DNA of 64,000 nt from Lycium barbarum (taxonomy: Eukaryota; Streptophyta; Magnoliopsida; Solanales; Solanaceae). This document shows, piece after piece, positions 1 through 16,494 of this stretch. The notes below the pieces were generated by a model. The model did no database searches. It saw only the letters and a list, made by a program, of their open reading frames with translations, and was not told where the DNA came from. Position 1 is the first letter of the stretch, and every line of letters starts with the position of its first letter. The translations under genes were made by a program, and so were the position numbers. Where the stretch lies: assembly GCF_019175385.1 (NCBI RefSeq), contig NC_083341.1:17616203-17680202 (forward strand), given 5' to 3'.

Positions 1-83
1 GTCCTTTTTTCAGAGACGAACAGAAGATATTTTTGGTTTTATGGGTAAGATAGGGATCAAGATCAAAGACCACTATTATCCTA

Positions 84-101
84 GCCCCACGGTGGGCGCC
101 A
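84..101 (-). other. Primer-binding site of the LTR retrotransposon
   Basis: On the minus strand this reads TGGCGCCCACCGTGGGGC, three bases after the LTR end. TGG complements the CCA end of a tRNA primer. I have not assigned the tRNA. Confidence 0.65.
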
Positions 102-415
102 AACTGTTTACCCCGAATTTGGATAATCAATTAAATTTGTGAGTGAGGTATAGGATATGTGGTTGTGCCTTGAATCTATTTGATAGAGAAAAGAAATATA
201 TGAGTATACTATGAAGAAGCAACTGATAATCGGTGGTTTGCTATAGATTTGCGTGTTTGCTAACATATAAGTGTTACTTGATTGAATAAATTTAAGAGAT
301 GAACACAACTAATGTGGACCGAAATCAGATTTTTGCGAGAGATTTATATAATTTTGCTATTACAAGAGTTCTTGATATGAGGAAGCCAACCCTTTAAAAG
401 TAGGGCAATGGCCCC

Positions 416-423
416 TATTTATA
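416..423 (-). promoter_or_regulatory. TATA-like box of the LTR promoter
   Basis: The minus strand reads CTATAAATAG here, roughly in the middle of the LTR, where LTR promoters usually lie. This is a motif match only. Confidence 0.45.
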
Positions 424-821
424 GCATTGCCCCATGGGCTTCATACAACATGTGCGTCTAAAAAATAAAGAAAGAAAAAAAAACTCTGAAGTGGAGCAGG
501 TTGAATTAGGTTGATCGTACGGTCTGACACCCGTACGATTGGCAGTTGAACGTGGCAGGACGCTATCGACGCGTGGCAATCGCGTAACGGATCTCCCGGA
601 CCAACGGCTACGACCAAACGGAGAAACGGCCACGACCAAACGGAGGAACGGCCATGATCAGCTCGGCTATGAAGAAACCGGACCAAATGAAGATCTTCCC
701 TCTCTTTGGTCAAAACACTCCTCCGGTCAAAAAAGAAAGCCTTTGTACAAATCCTCGTTTCTTTCTTCCTTCGGTCACCGGTATTACCGGCTCAGCGGAT
801 ACCCGATTTTTATCGTATACA

Positions 822-888
822 CAGTGTAGTCCCATAAGTGGGGTCTAGGTAGAGTAAGATGTACGCAGACCTTACTCCTACCTTTCTC
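822..888 (-). repeat. Fragment of an RTE-type LINE 3' end
   Basis: On the minus strand this contains GTAAGGTCTGCGTACA followed by a run like AGACCCCACTTATGGGA. The same order is found in the 3' end of the RTE LINE at 19570-19664. Only the last part of the LINE tail is present, and it is cut off at the LTR boundary, so the LTR element seems to have landed in it. Confidence 0.55.
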
Positions 889-1517
889 TAGAAAACAAGT
901 TTCCTAAAAATAAGGAAAATGACTTCCCTAATGGTAGCAGGGAAGACAAGTTCCATAAGTGACATTCCAAGTTCATTGTCTCTTCCCGACCCACCAAACA
1001 CCCTTAACCTCCACCCCTTGATCATCCTACCCCTACCCCTGCCACTGCCAAACCCCCACTCCCCACCCCTCCCCATAGTGTTTTGCTAGATCATATAAAT
1101 GCTCTTGGGATAATATTTATTTGCTTATTTACCAAACGCTAGTAAATAAGTAAGCAACCCACTTATTTTCCACGGAAAACATTTTCCTTCATACCAAATA
1201 CCAAATACACCCTGAATGTTCTTGTTTCTGTTCAATTTACATTGTTATAGTAATAGAGTTTGCATCTTTTCTGTACTTTGACCCCAATATATGAGATGTG
1301 GTCCTTTTCTACATACTTATTAATTGACCATTCCATCTCATTGATCCTTTGACCAGCATATCCTACTGTTGTTAGATGTTAGTTTTCTGATTTCAGATTG
1401 AAGTAGGTTGATCAGGATTTATTTCTACAACTTACATTTGTTCTTTTGGTTATACGGTTTGCAGGGCCTCTCTTCCTCTTTTACAGAAGAGGTCGAGAAG
1501 TTAGAGGGAGGAGGCCA
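889..1517 (+). promoter_or_regulatory. Upstream region of PECT1, repeat-derived in part
   Basis: This is the only upstream space for PECT1. It holds a C-rich stretch (about 990-1075) and GGAAAA/TTTTCC-rich sequence (900-950 and 1170-1195) resembling a decayed miniature element. A pyrimidine-rich TTTGCAG at 1456-1464 could be the acceptor of a 5'-UTR intron ending just before the coding exon. I see no clear TATA box. Confidence 0.3.
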
Positions 1518-6954
<5,437 letters not shown>

Positions 6955-8460
6955 GCATTATATTACAGTCTCCATTATGGCCTCTTGTAGCTGACTTGTA
7001 ACTTAGACGAAACTGCTCTTTTTCAAGTTTTTTTGGTCCTGTATTTGTATTTGAAAGATATACACGTTCGAGGAGGTGTCAGGATATAAGAAGAAATTTC
7101 ATAGTCAGAAGATCTAGATTTCTTTTATTTTTTTATTTTTTTGGTTGTAATCCTCTTCGGGAGTGATACCAAAGATTTGAAACTAATTTTCAACCTCAGA
7201 TCCATATTGATTCTTGTAAGTTAAGAAACCGTTGTTCTATTCTTATTCTGCAGAGTTAAATGTGAGTTCCAATTTCAAATTTAAAACCTTAATTGAGTGT
7301 ACATAATGTTTGCCTTATTAGTTATTAACATTGTTTCTGCTTTGTTTCATGGTTAGCTATCTTTTGAGTTGGTAATGGAATGCATCCTCAAGGTAGCATC
7401 TAGCATGAGATGGAAACAAATAGGAATTTGTTTTTTCACATTAAATGAGTAGATTATTAATTGTTTTTCCTTTCAGACGCACAACGTCAGATATTTCAGC
7501 CAAAAAGGGAGAAACAGAAAAACTTAAACAGGACTTTCTCTGGATTCATGTGTAATTTATTGAACTGCAATTACAGTTGGGGTATTTTTTTTTCCTTACC
7601 TATTGTTTCTTACCTTTACTAAACAGAAACAGGAACATTGCTTCCTCCTTTTTGTGATAGTAAATATAGAACGTAATGATCTATTAATACTCCTTAGAGG
7701 TTTTAAAAAATAGGAAATGTAAGAAAAATCCGAAAATATGGAAGGCCTCACGTTCCCCTTTTGTTCTTTTTTCTTTCTCCCCTCTCTCCGTCCCTATTTT
7801 TTTTCTTTTTTTTTTATTACTAGCTATCACTTTCCAACTGATTCCAAACTTCAACTTGGTGAACATTACGTTTTCTATGAAAAAGAAAGCATTAGGGTCT
7901 GATTTCCTATTCACTTCACTAAAATAACGGAGGTAACTTATTTCCAACTTTTTAAAGTGAACAAGAATATTGAAGACCTTTAATCCACGATGTCAAAGTT
8001 GGAAAAAAGTTAGATACTAGACTTTGCTAGCCCAAGAATCATGCACGCATCGTGCACTATGCTATCTTTGCCATTATACCAAGGTTCTAAGGACTTCCCT
8101 TTTTCCCTCTTCAACTAAGACCGTTATAGAATCTCTATTATGACAAGAGTGTCAGCAAAATAGGCATGGCAACTAAGGAAAAATCATATGCAAGACATGG
8201 AGAATGATTTGCAATTTCCGTCTTGAGCTGAGACATTGGAAAACTACAAGCAGCTTTTTGCTCGACATACTAGCAGCCATGATAACTGACTTTCAAACAA
8301 CGGCCTTCCTACCTTGACAAAAATTTCAATCAGCATCCCACTACATTTATCTACTATTTACTTCTCCCTCTTTTACCTAACCGATGCTTCCTTGCAAGAG
8401 GAGATCCACGGAGAGTTGTAAGAATATCCAATATCACGACATCCTAATCCATTTTGTCAA
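6955..8460. other. Convergent intergenic region between PECT1 and the unknown gene
   Basis: This holds the 3' ends of two convergent genes. The PECT1 3' UTR probably runs to around 7250, but no clear polyadenylation site decides it. The rest is AT-rich with T-runs (7120-7145, 7795-7818). No further gene is seen; the minus-strand frame at 7684-7947 is low-complexity lysine/glutamate sequence. Confidence 0.5.
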
Positions 8461-11264
8461 TTACCGGTACCAGACAATAGGTGTCGATGTGTTCTGAGGT
8501 AGCTGAGTCGTCATACAATGTTGTTGCTGCCAATGATGCAAACCTTCATTTACACTAACTGCACCAGCCCCAAATGTTGTTCTTGGTTCGGCATTCTGAT
8601 TGTCATCTTCAACATCCATCGCTACTCCCTCCATATCTTCAGCATCCATCATATCGGAATTGTCCGTTTGATCAAGGATTTCAGCTCCTTCTGCAGAAGG
8701 AAGCTGAGATGGAACCCAGGGAACAACTGCTAGACACTCTTTTGCAGAACCAGAGTCATCCTGTGGCGTTTCTTCACTGTCGGCTGGTCTAAATGCATTT
8801 GCACAGTTTTCCCAGAAGACTTGACCTGCACAACATACAGAAACTGGCTGCTGAGTTTGAAGCTACTAATGCCAAATCAATAAGAGTTAAATAACCTTTA
8901 CACGAAAAGAGAACAGCTTAGCAGATCACAACAATAATAAAAGTTAGGGCAAAACAATCTTTTTTAACCCAAAGTATCTTTTTTTTTTTTTTTTTTTTTT
9001 TTGAAACTGGTACTATTAACCCAAAGTATCTTTGTCACTTGGGTAATATTCTAAAAACACCAATGTTTAATCAAACCAAGGAAACAGACAATGGCAACCA
9101 ACTTCTCTGGCTCTGCCCGTGAATCGTACTAGACTACCAGGGGAGAAATTCCCAATCAGATTCTATCTTTCAAGCAATATCAGTATCACGTCCATTTCTT
9201 CTAAAAGGAAAAACCAATAACTGGTTCTGTGTAAAGCAAAACAACTTTTTCTTTCTAATGTAGTAACAGCGCTTTCTACACAAACTCGTTTCCATCGACA
9301 CCATCCTCCAAAAAAGCTCGGTACATATGGGATTCTGATTCCTGAATGTTTCTTAGTTCAGCTCCACATTTAACTCATTAAGTAAACAAGTTATACTAAA
9401 ACAACAGTGATTTCTAACTTCTTTCAGCAACAAACAAACTAGTCAAATAGAAAGACTGAGCTACTTGACCTCCACTTGCATTGACAAAAGCCATTCTAGA
9501 AAGTACCTAATGTTTGTCTTAAAACATTTCATGCTTAAAAATTTCATGCTGGCTTAAATATTATCCTAACTCCAACCAGCTCATTTTGAACAGATGTATT
9601 GCCACATGAGTACTCCGCAACATTTTTATGTTGGTTAAGTAGAAAACTGACCCATCAGCGAAACTGATAGATTCAAAGCTGAATTTTCTCTCTCATAACC
9701 TTTCTCTCAAATTTGGACAGAGCTTCACGATTATTTTCTGAGCTGCGGACCGTAACAAGTTCTCATAACAAGATACACACCAAACACCACCACCAATTCG
9801 ATACTATGTCCTGTTGATCTCAAGCTGAATTAAACTCTATTATTAAAACCTAGATATACCTAATAAATAAAGCTTTGTCGTCATTGTTAGCATTTGAATT
9901 TTCCAACTAAACCACCAAATAACGTCTTATGAGCTAAATTAACAACCAAGAGAATAGGGACTGGATACTTACTTTTGAAACCATTAATAAACTGGGGATT
10001 CACTTTAAGAGAGAAATTAGAAGGGGAATGCACATGAGGTGTGTCCATAGGCTTGAAAAGAACAATTGCCCTCTCTTCATTCTCGGGAATACTTGGCAGT
10101 TCTTCAATTACTAGACCTCTATTTCTCCCATTGCTTCCGAAGCTTGGATCAGCAGCTGGTTGCTCAAAAACTATAGGAATCTCTGGTTCTTCAACCTCTT
10201 CTATTATGGGAGGCAACTCGGCATCCTAAACATACAGTAAATTAAAAAAAAAAGTCACTTATGTACACAGTCAATTTCTTCAAAAGCAAACTGAAAGTGG
10301 CGATAGCAATTTAGGACATCTTTCTAGTTTATCCTCAGTTCTGTTAACAAACAGGGATATAAATTAAGTTGAAACAAAACAGCTATGCCTCAATCACAAA
10401 GTAGTTGGAGTTAGTTATCGGAATCCTCTATATCCATTCTGCGGTAAGTTGTAACAACAACAACAACAATTATTGTTTCACCAATAACTATGCTTCACTC
10501 CAAAACGTCTATATGAAGGGGCCGATGTATATTTACGTGTAGCTTGACATACCATGTATATATGTTACTCACTTCGTCCATATTTACTTGTCCATGTTTG
10601 ACTTGGCACACCCCCTTAGGAGCAACAAATAAAATGACAATTTTACTATATCACCCCTAATTATTATAAATCATCTAAATAATTAAAATCAATCAAACAT
10701 ACTCTAAAAGTTGGGCAGCCACTAACAAATTTCTTGACGTTTCCAACCCAATTTAAGTCTCTTACTTTCCTTTTTGGTCTGTCCCAAAAAGAGTGTCTCT
10801 TTCTATATTTTAGTAAGTTGACAATTCAAACAACTAAGACACTTAAAATAGGACGGAGGGAGTAATAAGGGCTAAATAGGTATGAAATAGTAAATTATCT
10901 CTTGGTTTTCCAAATTGGAGATCTATTTAAATTTACAGCACTTCATACTACCTTCAACAAATTGACATACAATCAGACATCTCTATAACAGCATCCTTAT
11001 ATAAGGACACTTCACTATAACAGCTACATATGTTCTCTATAACAGCAATTCGCTATAGCAGCCGAAAAAATATCGCCGTTATAGAGATAATTTCATATAC
11101 TAGCAGAAAAACAGCATTAATTAAAAAAAAAAAAAAAAAACACAAAAGGTATTTACCAGTCTACGAATTTTTCTAGCGGGAGAGGAAAGAGAAAAATCGG
11201 AGAATTCATCGTACACGTCATCCAAATCCTTCCTCTTCATTTTCAAGGTATAATATGGATCCAT
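8461..11264 (-). CDS. Conserved-looking plant protein of unknown function, three exons
   Basis: Coding exons on the minus strand: 11264-11157, 10225-9973 and 8825-8461, all with GT-AG borders and matching phases. They give 241 residues ending VWYR then TAA. The start is the first ATG (MDPYYTLKMKRKDLDD). Residues 1-36 are rich in K/R and end SSPARKIRRL, which looks like a nuclear localisation signal. Residues 37-75 are acidic and proline-rich (ELPPIIEEVEEPEIP). The middle has NPQFINGFKSQVFWEN, and the C-terminal half is acidic (DMMDAEDMEGVAMDVEDD) and then glutamine-rich. No enzyme motif, signal peptide or membrane segment is visible. I infer a nuclear, partly disordered protein. I do not recognise the family with confidence. 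Both introns are repeat-rich. Confidence 0.8.
10568..10862. mobile_element. Stowaway-like MITE in intron 1 of the unknown gene
   Basis: The right end reads GGACGGAGGGAG and the left end is its degenerate complement (CTCACTTCGTCC). Both ends are bordered by TA, the Stowaway target duplication. It is about 295 bp with no coding sequence. Confidence 0.6.
10979..11089. repeat. Small inverted-repeat element in intron 1 of the unknown gene
   Basis: ATCTCTATAAC at the left and GTTATAGAGAT at the right are exact inverted repeats. Between them are several internal copies of CTATAACAGC or CTATAGCAGC. The size and ends fit a tiny MITE. No target duplication was found. Confidence 0.5.
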
Positions 11265-11521
11265 ATTTATCTTCTTTTTTTTTCCTCTGAGATCAATTAA
11301 TGAAAAATTGTGATGCTTTTCAATTGATTAAAGAGATAAACAGATTGGAGAGGTTTGGTAGTTATTATAGGAATGGAAGTGAAAGAAGGAATTTCAGTTA
11401 AAGGGAGAACATAATGGAAGCTTCTTTCTTCATAAGTCTAGATTTCTCCAGAACTTTACATAAATGATAGTGGATATTTTATTTTACATGTGGGCCTGAC
11501 TTCATTCGGGTCGGGATGAAT

Positions 11522-11945
11522 GGGTCATTTGCACGATTGACCTTCAAAGGCACTGCTCTCTAATTTTTATCCTTCAGCTAATACTCGAGGTTTTGAATTT
11601 GAATCTCAATTCAGTCGGAAAAAAAATTCACTAGACAAAAATTTATAGAAAAATTAGGCTTCTTATAACAAAAATTAGGCTTTAAGGCAGAGGTTTGTTT
11701 TGCCTCAAGGCAGATTTTTGTCCAAACTCTTCCTTATAACGTTCAACTCTGCCTTATGATAGAGTTTGAATCCAAAATTTTGCCTTGCGATTTTCTTTTT
11801 AATTTTTGACTGAGGGAGAGTTTGAATCCGAAACCCATAGGTTTTTAGGCAAAAAACAAAAATTAAAGACCAACAATTTGAGGGGGGGGGGGGGGGGGGA
11901 TTAAAGACAAGTGCCTTTGAAGGACATTCCGCGCAAAAAAAATTA
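11522..11945. repeat. Fold-back repeat of the GGGTCATTTGCAC family, copy 1
   Basis: The left end has GGGTCATTTGCAC, then CCTTCAAAGGCACTG. The right end has AGTGCCTTTGAAGG and GCGCAAAA, forming inverted ends. Internal TTTAATTTTT/AAAAATTAAAGAC and GCCTTAAGGC blocks also pair. A run of about 19 G (11881-11899) interrupts one arm. It is very similar to the copy at 30018-30515. Confidence 0.6.
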
Positions 11946-11972
11946 GCGGAATTGATCATTCACACAAATGAT

Positions 11973-12480
11973 CTATTTCGGGGGTGGTCTTTAATTTTTG
12001 TCATTCAAAAGTGATCGAAAATATCCCTGATATTCTGAGTTCGAACCACAGCAGAGTAAAAAAATAAAATAATTTCACAAGTTAAAGTTTTCATAGAAAC
12101 TATGTCTATTTAGACAAATTTATATCTGACATAGTTTAGTAGAAATTAAGTTATATTACAAAACTATGCCTTAAGACATAACTTTGCACCGAATTGGCAT
12201 AGTTTCTATGAAAACCTTTCGGGCAACCCGGTGCACTAAGCTCCCGCTATGCGCGGGGTCCGGAGAAGGGCCGGACCACAAGGGTCTATTGTACGCAACA
12301 TGGCAGCAACTTTACCAATTACGCCAAGGCTCCCCTTCTATGAAAACCTTGGCCTACAAAATTCATTAAATGAGAAGTAAGGACAAAAATTAAAAACCAA
12401 CGTTTTGACTTTTGAGTGGAAAAAATTAAAGATCAATCCATACTTGTACAGTCCGCGCAATTTTTTGCAGCGGAATCGAA
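11973..12480. repeat. Fold-back repeat of the same family, copy 2, split by a SINE
   Basis: The left arm starts near GGTGGTCTTTAATTTTTG and the right arm ends with AAAATTAAAGATCAA and a GCGCAATTTTTTGC end. Inner arms carry ATAGAAACTATG and GACATAGTTT blocks. The TS SINE at 12219-12335 sits inside it, so this element is older than the SINE. Confidence 0.5.
12219..12335 (-). mobile_element. TS-type tRNA-derived SINE, internally deleted
   Basis: The minus strand begins with the SINE head (GGGGAGCCTTGGCGTAATTG) and ends with the tail GGGAGCTTAGTGCACCGGGT. This is the TS SINE known from tobacco and relatives. A perfect 15-bp target duplication, TTCTATGAAAACCTT, flanks it (12204-12218 and 12336-12350). 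The section normally carrying the B box is missing: the head joins directly to TGCGTACAATAGACCC. The perfect duplication suggests a fairly recent insertion. Confidence 0.85.
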
Positions 12481-12482
12481 AT

Positions 12483-12720
12483 TGGGTCATTTGAACTTCT
12501 GTTCCTATAGTGTGCTGGTCTTTAATTTTTGTCCCTCAAGCCTAATTTTTTTTTCCGTGAGACATAAATTTGTATTTTACATTATAATATCAAACAAGTT
12601 ATGTCACGTTCCTTTAAGAACTTATATCTTGATAGGCATAAGTTTAATTTTGAAGGACCAGCCGAGTTGAAGGGTAAAGATTAAAGATCAACCCGCTTAA
12701 AGGGAAAACCATGCAATTTC
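12483..12720. repeat. Fold-back repeat of the GGGTCATTTGCAC family, copy 3
   Basis: It starts TTGGGTCATTTGAAC, continues GTGCTGGTCTTTAATTTTTG, and ends with AAAGATTAAAGATCAACC. It is shorter and more divergent than copies 1 and 2 and directly abuts copy 2. Confidence 0.45.
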
Positions 12721-13440
12721 TTACCCAAGTAGTCCTTCAAATTATGTATGACTTCCAAAATATCTCTGTAACCATAAGCATGGCATTTCTAACATTGTAA
12801 TTGAAGAATTGACCAAAATAGCCACAGATTCAACCGCTTAAAATTAATAACAGATGACAGATGTATAATATTTGTACACCATACATAGTATGTGCATAGT
12901 TATATATATAAAGGAATAATTACTTGGTATAATTACTTCTAAGAGGTAATTATTGATAATAACTATCTTTTAATTTATTTATATTTAGTAGTTATAGTGA
13001 TTTTGTAAATTATCATTCGTTGTTATACCAAAATACATCAAGCTTCTGTTGTTGGAGTGGTTATTGGGTGTGGCTCTGCCCCTACCCGCCCAGGTTCGAA
13101 CCCAACAAATAAAGCTCATATACACGTAACATCATATACAACGAAACATGTACACTCAAATACAACGAAACAATACCCTCAAATACAATTAAATACAGCA
13201 AAAACACTGTCAAATACACAAGAATACACAAAAGGTAGTTATTTGCTAAAAATAAATAGTGAATCTGACCAGCTATTTATATAAAAGTTCCCCTCCTAAT
13301 TATACATGTCCAATTCAATTTTGAGGAAAAAAAAAAAAACTGAACACCACATTTTTCAGGGAAGATACTCTTAGTTGAATCCAATGCATACATCAACCAA
13401 TGAAAATTTATTATATTTAAGTTAAATTTATCTTTTCTCT
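12721..13440. other. Gene-free stretch with ATACAA-rich repeat
   Basis: AT-rich DNA. From 13130 to 13230 short units like AAATACAA and AATACAC recur. A tRNA-like B-box sequence, AGGTTCGAACCC, at 13091-13102 follows a G-rich leader and could be the head of a decayed SINE. No gene is seen. Confidence 0.35.
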
Positions 13441-13463
13441 CTCTAGCTCTTCACTGTTCAGAT

Positions 13464-13564
13464 CCAGGTAACGGTCACTTTTCCGGCCACTGTCACGTTC
13501 AGGTAACGTTGACCACTTTTCCGGCCACTACAAGACCAGGTAACGCCGGTCACTTTTCCGGCCA
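13464..13564 (+). repeat. Tandem repeat in the LINE 5' region, about 36 bp, three copies
   Basis: CAGGTAACG starts at 13464, 13500 and 13537, each followed by a variant of CACTTTTCCGGCCA. A looser fourth version follows at 13692. Confidence 0.7.
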
Positions 13565-13826
13565 GATTTACTTTTCTTCTCTCTTCCCTTTTCTTCCTCT
13601 CCTCTTCTTCTTTCTTCTCCTTTTTTCCCCTTTTTTTAATCTGCTTCTGGCGCTGCCAAAACACCGCTGCTCCGTCGCCGGCGACATTTTCAGGTATCAT
13701 TTTCCGGCCAGTCCTCTCTTTCTCTCTCCTTTTTTTTTCTTTCCTTTCCCCCTTCTTCTCTTCTCTCTTTCAGATCTTTGTGAACATTACTCCAGCAGTG
13801 AACAGTACCTCGACAGTGAACAATAA

Positions 13827-16242
13827 TGTCACGACTCGGCTAGGGGGGCCGCGACGAGCACCCGGTGCTACCCCACCCGAGCACCCCCTTATCGCACATA
13901 ACATATCATCTAGGTGAACCATAAGTCAATTCGTGCTTTTCTTATCGTTAATCATATTGATCCCATTAGACGACCATCATCATTTAACGTATCATAGGCA
14001 TCTAGGCCACACCATAAGTACAAGGCCGACGTGGCTAACAAAAGATATACAAAACATGGGCCGGCATGGCCGAACATCTCTACCCACATACACATGACTA
14101 CGAGCCTCTAGTAGTATGACATATCGTATGAGCGGGACAGGACCCCGCTATGCCCATAATTATATACACAAAAGAATAAGTACCCGAAAGCTACGGCTCC
14201 GAAAGAAATGGAGCTCTGCTATGCAATCTCTGAATAAGCAGCTATGGATCAAGTCTGTCTCCCTGTGCACCTGCGGGCATGACGCAGCGTCCACAAACAA
14301 AAGGACGTCAGTACGAAGAATGTACTGAGTATGTAAAGCATGATCAACATCAATATAGAAGCATAATAGATATCATATGAAGATAGCATAGGAGGGGAGA
14401 CAGTAATATCATCATCATCATGTCGCTTACTTGCATACATCGTCGTTCGTATCCCATAATAATACTCGTACCATACTTGTGCTCATATTCATATACATGT
14501 CCTTATTCGTATTCTTATACATAGTCTTATCACATTCATATTCATATTATATACATAGCCATACACTTATATACATACATAGCGTACCCGACCATAAGGT
14601 TCGGTGTTTCATACGTACTTGACCAACCAAGGCTCAATGTTATTTCTACCTGGCCCTACCAAGGCTTCAGGGTTATCCGTACCATCTGCAGACGTGCGCG
14701 CGCGTTTCGTAATCGTATACATACTTCATACATATTCATATACATATATTCTACCTGGCGTTATAAGCTCGGGGTTCATTATAGCCCTTCATAGGCACAT
14801 ATAAGTATAATAGCCCGTAGGCACCTTTTGCATCATTTTTGATATCATTATCATTACTATTCTCATCGTTATCGTTACATCTACATTATGGACTTACTCG
14901 TCATACGAGGAACATAGTATAATCATAGTACATATCAAGGGTCGTGAGCTTATGAGCTCGGAATGTCAATCATGTGAAGACAACATACTCATATAGAGGA
15001 ATTAGGAATTTGGCCAAGAACCATGCCTTATGAAAGAAGGGTTAGCCTTACATACCTTTCCGTCGAACTATTCTACACTTGCACGTTCCCTTCCAATGCT
15101 AGCATTTATACCTTTATTAATATCATAACAATGGCCATTAGTCATTCACATTATCCACATTATGTAGATTCCTCAATTTGCCTCTAATTCACCCACATTC
15201 ATGGTCCTAACACCCATCTTCATCCATTCGTCTAAAGTGTTTAGTTCATGATCTTAATACCATTTATAACACATTCATATCACAACACAACAACATTCAT
15301 AACTCAATTCAAACTATTTCTCAAAATGTCACTATTCATCATTCATGACCTACTTGACCACATTTTCTACAATCCATGTATTTTAGTTCTCCAATACCTT
15401 AAACATCTTGTAAAAATCATGAATCTTACCTTAGAAGTTGTAGGAACAAGCTTTGGTTGATAATACTCTTCTTTGAGCAAAACCCTAGTTTTTCTCCATT
15501 TGGATTTCTTGACTTGGATGATCCTTGATGATTCCCTTATCCTTGATTCACTTGTCTTAATGTTATTGATGGCTTATAATCCTTGAAAACTCATATAATA
15601 AATGTAGAGAGAAGTTCTAGAGAGAAGTTGTGTAATGTTGTAATGAAATAAAATAAGTCTTGATCCTCATATTTAATGAATTGGAAAATTTGTGCTGGGT
15701 GAACAGTGGTCGTCCATGGAGGTTTACGGACCGTATTCCACTATACGGCTCGTCCTCCATGGGCGTATTTAGCCATTTCCAGAACCAGAAGCTGGGCTGC
15801 CTTCATGGTCGTTTACGACCATGGTTTACGGGTCGTAAATCACTTTACGGTCCGTCCACCAGGTCGTTTTTAACCATTTCCTCGGCTGGCAGAAAGTTGA
15901 AGTTTGGTATGCCAGTTTACGACCTGGCAGTTTACGGATCGTATACCAGTTTACGGTCCGTATTTGCACTTTACGACCACTGGCAGAAAGCTGAAGCTTT
16001 TGCATGGCAGTTTACTACTTCCAGTTTACGGACCGTATTGCACTTTACGGTCCGTATTTTGCAATATACGACCACTAGGCAGTTTTGCCAACTTTTAATT
16101 TTTCTCATTTCTCGACTTTTCATTCTAATCATCCACATCCCTTTTCATACATTTCCCATGAAACATTATACACTCGCACTCCTCACACACATCATTAGTT
16201 CATTTACTTGCGTACCAACGGGAAATTTTCCGAGGTGTAACA
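13827..16242 (+). mobile_element. Solo LTR, 2.4 kb, with target-site duplication
   Basis: It begins TGTCACGACTCGGC and ends GAGGTGTAACA, i.e. TG...CA. It is flanked by the 5-bp duplication AATAA (13822-13826 and 16243-16247). Removing it rejoins the LINE 5' region smoothly. No interior, PBS or second LTR is present, so it is a solo LTR left by recombination. The last 600 bases carry many TTTACGGACCGTA-like palindromes. The end sequences and size resemble large Ty3/Gypsy chromovirus LTRs of Solanaceae (inference). Open frames inside it (14116-14328, 15660-16247) encode nothing recognisable. Confidence 0.8.
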
Positions 16243-16494
16243 AATAACTCCGATGTTGAATAGTGTTTTTCGGCTGCGACCAGGTTTAGTTCGACTGGAG
16301 TTGGTACTTCTGGTTGCCATATCCATTCTTTGTTCATACACTTGTAGTTACATTTTGCTGACTTTAGACCTTTGAATAATTTTTAGTTCATACTCGTTTT
16401 CGTGGCTTTAGTTATTGATGGTAGACTAGGGTCATGTTCTCGTTCGGGGACGGGTGCGAGGGTTAGGAGGGGTAAATGGGTTAAAAGAGCGTCT

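Larger units (their letters stand above)
1..821 (-). mobile_element. Partial Ty3-type LTR retrotransposon: internal start, primer-binding site and one LTR
   Basis: Read on the minus strand, an LTR begins TGTATACG at 821 and ends GTAAACA at 105. After a 3-base spacer comes a primer-binding site starting TGG, at 101 down to 84. That order (LTR, PBS, interior) shows this is the upstream LTR, with the interior running off the left edge of the window. The LTR is about 717 bp and has a TATA-like box on its minus strand near 416-423. Open frames inside it, such as 539-829, have no recognisable protein. The PBS type suggests a Ty3/Gypsy element, but no gag or pol is visible, so the lineage is open. 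The right edge cuts into an older LINE tail (822-888). Confidence 0.7.

Noticed and set aside
539..829. 96-residue frame near the left end
   Set aside because: It lies inside the minus-strand LTR; no recognisable protein.
13085..13105. Possible tRNA gene (AGGTTCGAACCC)
   Set aside because: Only a B-box-like sequence; no cloverleaf. At most a decayed SINE head.
15660..16247. 195-residue frame
   Set aside because: It lies wholly in the solo LTR and its palindrome array and ends in the target duplication.
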